Source: Erysipelothrix sp. UBA3377 (GTDB taxonomy: Bacteria; Bacillota_I; Bacilli_A; Erysipelotrichales; Erysipelotrichaceae). Taken from it: DNA of 10,165 nucleotides. The stretch is from NCBI GenBank assembly GCA_002359085.1, contig DEQB01000063.1:2892-13056 (forward strand), read 5' to 3'. Shown here one piece after another: positions 6,272 to 10,165 of this stretch (position 1 is the first letter of the stretch; each line of letters opens with the position of its first letter). The notes below the pieces were generated by a model. It was given only the letters and a program-made list of their open reading frames with translations, had not been told where the DNA came from and made no database searches. The translations under genes were made by a program, and so were the position numbers.

Positions 6272-8878
6272 TTACATCGTTACTCTTATTTTAGCACAAA
6301 TTTCATGTAATGCATCGGTAAGTTTAGAAATATCTTTACCGCCAGCTTGAGCAAAATTGGGTCGACCCCCACCGTTGCCACCTGTCGCTTGCGCCAAGCT
6401 ACGTGCTAAATCACCCGCTTTATAACCCAAGTCAATGGCTTTATCACTGGAAGATACAAGATAATTAATACCGTCATCCTTTTTGTTGATCAACATTAAG
6501 ATATCTACTTTATCTTTAATTTTATCTGCAACATCATTCAACATGTCTTTATCAAGATTCTCTTGTTCAAGCCAAAGGACACGCAAACCATCTTCCGATG
6601 TTTTTGTGTTTTCTAACCAACTTGACACGTTGTGGTTGAGCGCATCTTTCACAAGCACGTTATATTTATCTTCAAGTGCTTGGTAATCTGCTTCCATTTC
6701 AACAACGCGATCCATAACCGATTTTTGAGGTACTATTTTTAAGTGTTTGCGAAGTGATGTCTCTTTTGACTCTAATTCTTTTACAATTTCATAGGCTCCC
6801 AAACTGGTTCTACCGATAATTCTACGAATACCAGAACCCACACTTTCTTCAGAAACAATCTTAAACAAGCCAATTTCACTTGTTTTAGAAACGTGGGTTC
6901 CACCACAAAGTTCCTTAGATATATCACCCATGCTAACAACACGGACATCATCTCCATAAGTATCCCCAAACAATGCCATTGCACCAGTTTTCTTGGCACT
7001 CTCTAAATCCATAACCTCTGTAATTACGGATAGAGAATCCGCAATCCATCCGTTGACTGTGTCTTCCAATGTGCCGATTTGATCGGGTGTTAATCTTTCT
7101 GTATGCGTAAAATCAAATCTGAAGTAGTGATCATCTTTATACGATCCTGCTTGATTTACGTGATCACCAATATGTTGATGCAGGGCTGAATGAAGCAAGT
7201 GAACCGCCGAGTGATTTTTCATAATCAACAAACGACGTGAGCGATTTACTTTCATTTGAACGACATCACCCTCATTTAAGACTGCATCAGTTTTAACGTG
7301 ATGTAAATGTTGTCCAGCATTCGCTTTGGATACGTTGGTTACCAATCCATCATTGATCCATCCTGTGTCACTGACTTGACCACCACTTTCCGCATAGAAG
7401 GGCGTTTTTGAAGTCGCTACAAGGCCTTCTCCTGTAAACGAACTCACACGTTTCCCATCCACAAAGATACCCGTAATGACGCTTTCAGCTTCTAAGGTGT
7501 CATATAAAAACACACTTTCTGTTTTAAAGTTTAAGATATCCTCTTGTTGGGATGACATGGATTCTGTTTTATGACGCGCACTTCTTGCACGTTCTTTTTG
7601 AGCTTCAAGTGCAGTATCAAAACCCTCTGTATCAACCTTGATATTTTTTTCGTTCGCAATTTCAACGGTCAATTCAATGGGGAATCCATAGGTGTCATAC
7701 AGTTTAAAGGCAACATCCCCTTTGAGGGTATTGTTTTCTGTTTTTTCAATTTCATCCAATAATAGTTTTTCACCGTCAATCAACGTTTTCGCAAAACGGT
7801 TTTCTTCAAGTAGAATGAGTTTTTTAATGTCTATAGGACGTTTGTTTAAGTCAGGATAGAAATCTTCCATAATTTCAATGACATCATCAACGAGTGTATG
7901 TAAAAAGGCTTCCTCAATATTTAAGACGCGTCCAAATCGAACGGCACGACGTAAAATACGACGGAGCACATAGCCCCTACCTTCATTTGAAAACATCGCA
8001 CCATCATTCAACGCAAAGACCAAGGTACGAATATGGTCAGCGATCACGCGATATGCCATTTTATGCTCAACATATTGGTGGTCCGTTAATGTTTCTACGT
8101 GTTTAATAATCGGCATGAATAGATCTGTGTCAAAGTTTGTTTCACCATCTTGTACCAAACTCACCAATCTTTCAAATCCCATGCCTGTATCAATATTTTT
8201 TTGAGGTAATTCTTTGAAAGTATGGATATCTCCACCCTCTACCCCATCAAATTGTGAGAAAACCACATTCCAGACTTCGATATAACGGTCATTCTCTAAA
8301 TCCTCAAAGAATAAGCGTTCACCGATATTTTGTGGATCATAGCCTTCACCGCGATCATAAAAGATTTCTGTATTGGGTCCACAGGGTCCATTTCCAATTT
8401 GCCAGAAATTATCATCTGTCTTCAAAATGCGTTTGGGATCCATACCGATATCATTGACCCAAATATCGTAAGCTTCCGTATCATCGGTATGAACACTCAC
8501 ATAAGCATGTTTGGGATCCAAACCAATCCATTTTTCTGAGAATAAAAATTCATACGCAAAATGAATGGCTTCTTTCTTAAAGTAGTCACCAATTGAAAAA
8601 TTCCCTAACATTTCAAAGAATGTATGGTGTCGTGCTGTGTAACCGACATTTTCAATATCATTGGTTCTGATAGATTTCTGAACGTTGGTAATACGTGGAT
8701 TCTTCGGTTTCACCGATCCATCAAAATACTTCTTAAGAGCCGCAACCCCTGAGTTAATCCACAGTAAAGTTTCATCATCAATGGGAACCAAAGATGCTCC
8801 AGGCTCAACCATATGATCATGATGTTTAAAGTATTCTAAAAATAAATTTCTAATTTCTTGGCTTGTTCTATATTGCAT
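6272..8878 (-). CDS. alaS: Alanyl-tRNA synthetase
   Basis: Charges tRNA-Ala and clears mischarged Ser/Gly. The class II core shows INSGVAALKKYFDG (41-54), HHTFFEMLGNFSIGDYF (84-100), GNGPCGPNTEIFYDRG (163-178) and the motif 3 segment TGMGFERLVS (231-240). The tRNA-recognition part spans roughly 250-450. The editing domain has NHSAVH (555-560) and CGGTHV (658-663), so the zinc-binding set H556, H560, C658 and H662 is complete. The C-Ala domain carries GGNGGGRPNFAQAGGKD (833-849). At 868 residues it is full length for bacteria. The ribosome site AAGGAG is eight bases before the ATG. Expression is controlled by the T-box upstream, and ireB and ruvX follow in the same transcript. Confidence 0.99.
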   Translation of the reverse strand: MQYRTSQEIRNLFLEYFKHHDHMVEPGASLVPIDDETLLWINSGVAALKKYFDGSVKPKNPRITNVQKSIRTNDIENVGYTARHHTFFEMLGNFSIGDYFKKEAIHFAYEFLFSEKWIGLDPKHAYVSVHTDDTEAYDIWVNDIGMDPKRILKTDDNFWQIGNGPCGPNTEIFYDRGEGYDPQNIGERLFFEDLENDRYIEVWNVVFSQFDGVEGGDIHTFKELPQKNIDTGMGFERLVSLVQDGETNFDTDLFMPIIKHVETLTDHQYVEHKMAYRVIADHIRTLVFALNDGAMFSNEGRGYVLRRILRRAVRFGRVLNIEEAFLHTLVDDVIEIMEDFYPDLNKRPIDIKKLILLEENRFAKTLIDGEKLLLDEIEKTENNTLKGDVAFKLYDTYGFPIELTVEIANEKNIKVDTEGFDTALEAQKERARSARHKTESMSSQQEDILNFKTESVFLYDTLEAESVITGIFVDGKRVSSFTGEGLVATSKTPFYAESGGQVSDTGWINDGLVTNVSKANAGQHLHHVKTDAVLNEGDVVQMKVNRSRRLLIMKNHSAVHLLHSALHQHIGDHVNQAGSYKDDHYFRFDFTHTERLTPDQIGTLEDTVNGWIADSLSVITEVMDLESAKKTGAMALFGDTYGDDVRVVSMGDISKELCGGTHVSKTSEIGLFKIVSEESVGSGIRRIIGRTSLGAYEIVKELESKETSLRKHLKIVPQKSVMDRVVEMEADYQALEDKYNVLVKDALNHNVSSWLENTKTSEDGLRVLWLEQENLDKDMLNDVADKIKDKVDILMLINKKDDGINYLVSSSDKAIDLGYKAGDLARSLAQATGGNGGGRPNFAQAGGKDISKLTDALHEICAKIRVTM

Positions 8879-8900
8879 GATATCAACTCCTTATAAAGAC

Positions 8901-8928
8901 AAAAAAAACATCCCACACAGGAACGTTT
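8901..8928 (-). terminator. T-box-controlled terminator in the alaS leader
   Basis: On the minus strand AAACGTTCC (8928-8920) pairs with GGGATGTTT (8914-8906), allowing G-U pairs, to give a 9-bp stem with a five-base loop, followed by a run of eight T. In the competing antiterminator, CAGGA (8947-8943) next to the T-box sequence pairs with TCCTG (8922-8918) and breaks this stem. Confidence 0.9.
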
Positions 8929-9117
8929 TAAACGCGGTACCATCCTGATTCACACTCTACAATGAAAGTATGCACCTCAATTATCTTAACGCGACAAACG
9001 GACTTCACAGTCATCTCAGAAAGTAGCATATCTTTCGTATTGTTAGAAATGTCTCACCGTCATTTCTTCTCTTTGAAACTTTAACTTAAAGATATATGGC
9101 TCTCTTACCACCGATTT
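8901..9117 (-). promoter_or_regulatory. T-box riboswitch (alanine) controlling alaS-ireB-ruvX
   Basis: The leader senses uncharged tRNA-Ala and allows readthrough into alaS. The T-box sequence TGGTACCGCG lies at 8942-8933, preceded by AGGA, close to the consensus AGGGTGGNACCGCG. In stem I, AAAGATAT (9035-9028) pairs perfectly with ATATCTTT (9095-9088). Directly after it the specifier loop reads GCTA, with GCT (9027-9025) as the alanine codon followed by the usual purine. The lower stem AGAGAG/CTTTCT and the apical helix AGAAATG/CATTTCT with loop ACGGTGAGA complete stem I. The tRNA acceptor end would pair with the TGG of the T-box. The specifier, the downstream gene and the terminator/antiterminator all agree, so alanine is well supported. 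Confidence 0.95.
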
Positions 9118-9123
9118 GTATCT

Positions 9124-9152
9124 ATTTTAACACAAAGAAAAGCGGATGTATA
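9124..9152 (-). promoter_or_regulatory. Promoter of the alaS T-box transcript
   Basis: On the minus strand, TATACA (9152-9147) and TAAAAT (9129-9124) are separated by exactly 17 bases. The -10 box has a TGn extension (TGTTAAAAT). The start of transcription is predicted near 9117, just before the first T-box stem. Confidence 0.75.
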
Positions 9153-9153
9153 G

Positions 9154-9179
9154 AAAAAGATCACGTTAATCGTGATCTT
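9154..9179 (-). terminator. Intrinsic terminator of cysK, with the stop codon in its loop
   Basis: On the minus strand AAGATCACG (9179-9171) and CGTGATCTT (9165-9157) form a perfect 9-bp stem with loop ATTAA, followed by a T run. The cysK TAA stop (9168-9166) lies in the loop, and the stem encodes the last residues of the protein. Confidence 0.88.
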
Positions 9180-10068
9180 CATACAAAGCAGTAGATAAGT
9201 ATCTTTCCCCTGTATCAGGTAAGATAACAACAATATTTTTGTCAGGGTGTTTTTCAGATATTTGGTATGCAGCATAGAGTGCAGCACCTGATGAAATACC
9301 AACAAGATATCCCACTTCTTTTCCAAATTGCCTTGAATATTCAAAAGCATCCTCATTATTGACACGGATAATATCGTCATAAATTTTTGTATCCAAGATT
9401 GCTGGAACAAATCCCGCTCCTATTCCTTGAATCTTATGGGGTCCTGATGGTTCACCAGATAGTACCGCTGAATCATTGGGTTCAACAGCCACAACACTTA
9501 CGCTCTCAATGTTTTCTTTCAAGTATTTCCCAGCACCTGTAATGGTGCCCCCTGTTCCGATACCGGCAACCAAGAAATCAACTTTACCTTGTAAATCTCT
9601 ATATATTTCTGGTCCAGTTGTTTCATAGTGAACCTTTACGTTCGCTTCATTTTCAAACTGTGAAGGAATAAACGCATTGCCAATTTCTTCTTTTAATTCA
9701 ATGGCTTTTGCGATTGCGCCCTTCATACCTGCTTCACCTTTTGTTAAAACAAGTTTCGCACCATGCGCACGCATCAGTTTTCTACGTTCAACACTCATGG
9801 TTTCAGGCATCACAATAATTGTTTTTAAACCTAAAGTTGCTGCAACCATTGAGAGCCCAATTCCCGTATTACCACTTGTAGCTTCAATAATCGTTGCATC
9901 TTGATCAATAACCTTTCGATCCAATGCATCCTTAATCATCGCATAAGCAATACGGTCTTTCACGCTACCACCTGGGTTGAAACCTTCTAATTTAGCAAAG
10001 ATGTTCGTATTCTCAATTTTAATCATGGGTGTATTCCCTATTAGTTCTGTAATATTTTTATAAATCAT
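9166..10068 (-). CDS. cysK: Cysteine synthase A (O-acetylserine sulfhydrylase)
   Basis: PLP enzyme that makes cysteine from O-acetylserine and sulfide in the cytoplasm. The PLP lysine is K37 in NPGGSVKDR (31-39). SGNTGIGL (65-72) is the substrate-binding loop, GIGTGGTITGAGKYL (169-183) is the phosphate-binding loop, and GISSGAA (257-263) holds the serine that contacts the pyridine nitrogen. HKIQGIGAGFVP (211-222) also matches CysK. At 300 residues it is slightly shorter than usual (about 308). I chose ATG 10068 because GGAGGT is seven bases upstream; an in-frame TTG at 10083 overlaps that site. Cystathionine beta-synthase-like members share this fold, so the exact substrate is not certain, but the CysK pattern fits best. 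Its leader holds a Cys-rich mini-ORF, and the gene has its own terminator. Confidence 0.95.
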   Translation of the reverse strand: MIYKNITELIGNTPMIKIENTNIFAKLEGFNPGGSVKDRIAYAMIKDALDRKVIDQDATIIEATSGNTGIGLSMVAATLGLKTIIVMPETMSVERRKLMRAHGAKLVLTKGEAGMKGAIAKAIELKEEIGNAFIPSQFENEANVKVHYETTGPEIYRDLQGKVDFLVAGIGTGGTITGAGKYLKENIESVSVVAVEPNDSAVLSGEPSGPHKIQGIGAGFVPAILDTKIYDDIIRVNNEDAFEYSRQFGKEVGYLVGISSGAALYAAYQISEKHPDKNIVVILPDTGERYLSTALYEDHD

Positions 10069-10105
10069 GTTTTCTACCTCCAAATATTATGTAACCAAAC
10101 TATAT

Positions 10106-10144
10106 TTAGCAGCTACAACACGACTCTACTAATGATTTATTCAT
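10106..10144 (-). CDS. Possible Cys-rich leader peptide upstream of cysK
   Basis: A 12-codon ORF reads MNKSLVESCCSC and stops with TAA, 37 bases before the cysK ATG. Three of its last four codons are Cys (TGT TGT AGC TGC). AAGGAG (10159-10154) is nine bases before the ATG. This is the layout expected of a leader peptide that senses cysteine supply. Caution: the frame stays open to the window edge (CTT TGC AAG GAG TGT GAA ATA before the ATG), so this could instead be the C-terminus of a longer upstream gene. No strong terminator lies between it and cysK; two weak helices can be drawn (10117-10110 with 10097-10090, and AAATAT 10107-10102 with ATATTT 10087-10082). Confidence 0.45.
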   Translation of the reverse strand: MNKSLVESCCSC

Positions 10145-10165
10145 TATTTCACACTCCTTGCAAAG

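Noticed and set aside
6781..6999. 72-codon minus-strand ORF inside alaS
   Set aside because: Out-of-frame shadow of the alaS editing domain, with no ribosome site or recognisable family.
9105..9410. 101-codon minus-strand ORF overlapping the end of cysK
   Set aside because: It lies in another frame of cysK and runs through the cysK terminator and the alaS promoter; the cysK frame has the conserved motifs.
10069..10083. TTG start of cysK at 10083
   Set aside because: It overlaps the GGAGGT ribosome site that serves the ATG at 10068, and the family normally begins close to that ATG.
1..10165. Mobile elements, CRISPR arrays, tRNA genes or phage genes
   Set aside because: No direct-repeat arrays, transposase-like ORFs, cloverleaf sequences or integrase motifs were seen; the gene set is conserved core.

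Overview
The window is an AT-rich stretch of a low-GC Gram-positive (Firmicutes/Bacillota) chromosome. Every gene I can support lies on the minus strand, so it reads from right to left. The order alaS - ireB - ruvX - DUF1292 - mltG - udk - greA, with an alanine T-box in front, matches the conserved alaS-yrzL-yrrK-yrzB-yrrL...udk-greA block known from Bacillus. The base composition and the shortened ComEC suggest the Erysipelotrichia (an Erysipelothrix-like genome), but that placement is inference and not proven by the sequence.

In transcription order, the right edge (10165-10069) holds the leader of cysK. It contains a possible 12-codon, cysteine-ending mini-ORF. cysK (O-acetylserine sulfhydrylase) follows and ends in a terminator whose loop contains the stop codon. 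A promoter at 9124-9152 then starts a T-box leader of about 240 nt with a readable GCU (Ala) specifier. It controls alaS, ireB and ruvX, and this unit ends at a strong hairpin at 5523-5557.

A second unit starts at an extended -10 promoter (5422-5430). It runs through a small acidic DUF1292 protein, mltG (peptidoglycan lytic transglycosylase), udk (uridine kinase) and greA (transcript cleavage factor), and ends at a terminator at 2932-2955.

The third unit is a DNA-uptake and replication group: comEA, comEC and the 5' part of holA (DNA polymerase III delta), which runs off the left edge. Between the greA terminator and comEA is a perfect 11-bp inverted repeat whose downstream arm is the comEA Shine-Dalgarno sequence.

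Most of the window is ordinary housekeeping sequence. The two places most worth a second look are the Cys-rich mini-ORF upstream of cysK and the inverted repeat over the comEA ribosome binding site. No mobile elements, CRISPR arrays, tRNA or rRNA genes were seen, and no gap longer than 300 bases lacks a gene. The largest gap, between cysK and alaS, is filled by the T-box.
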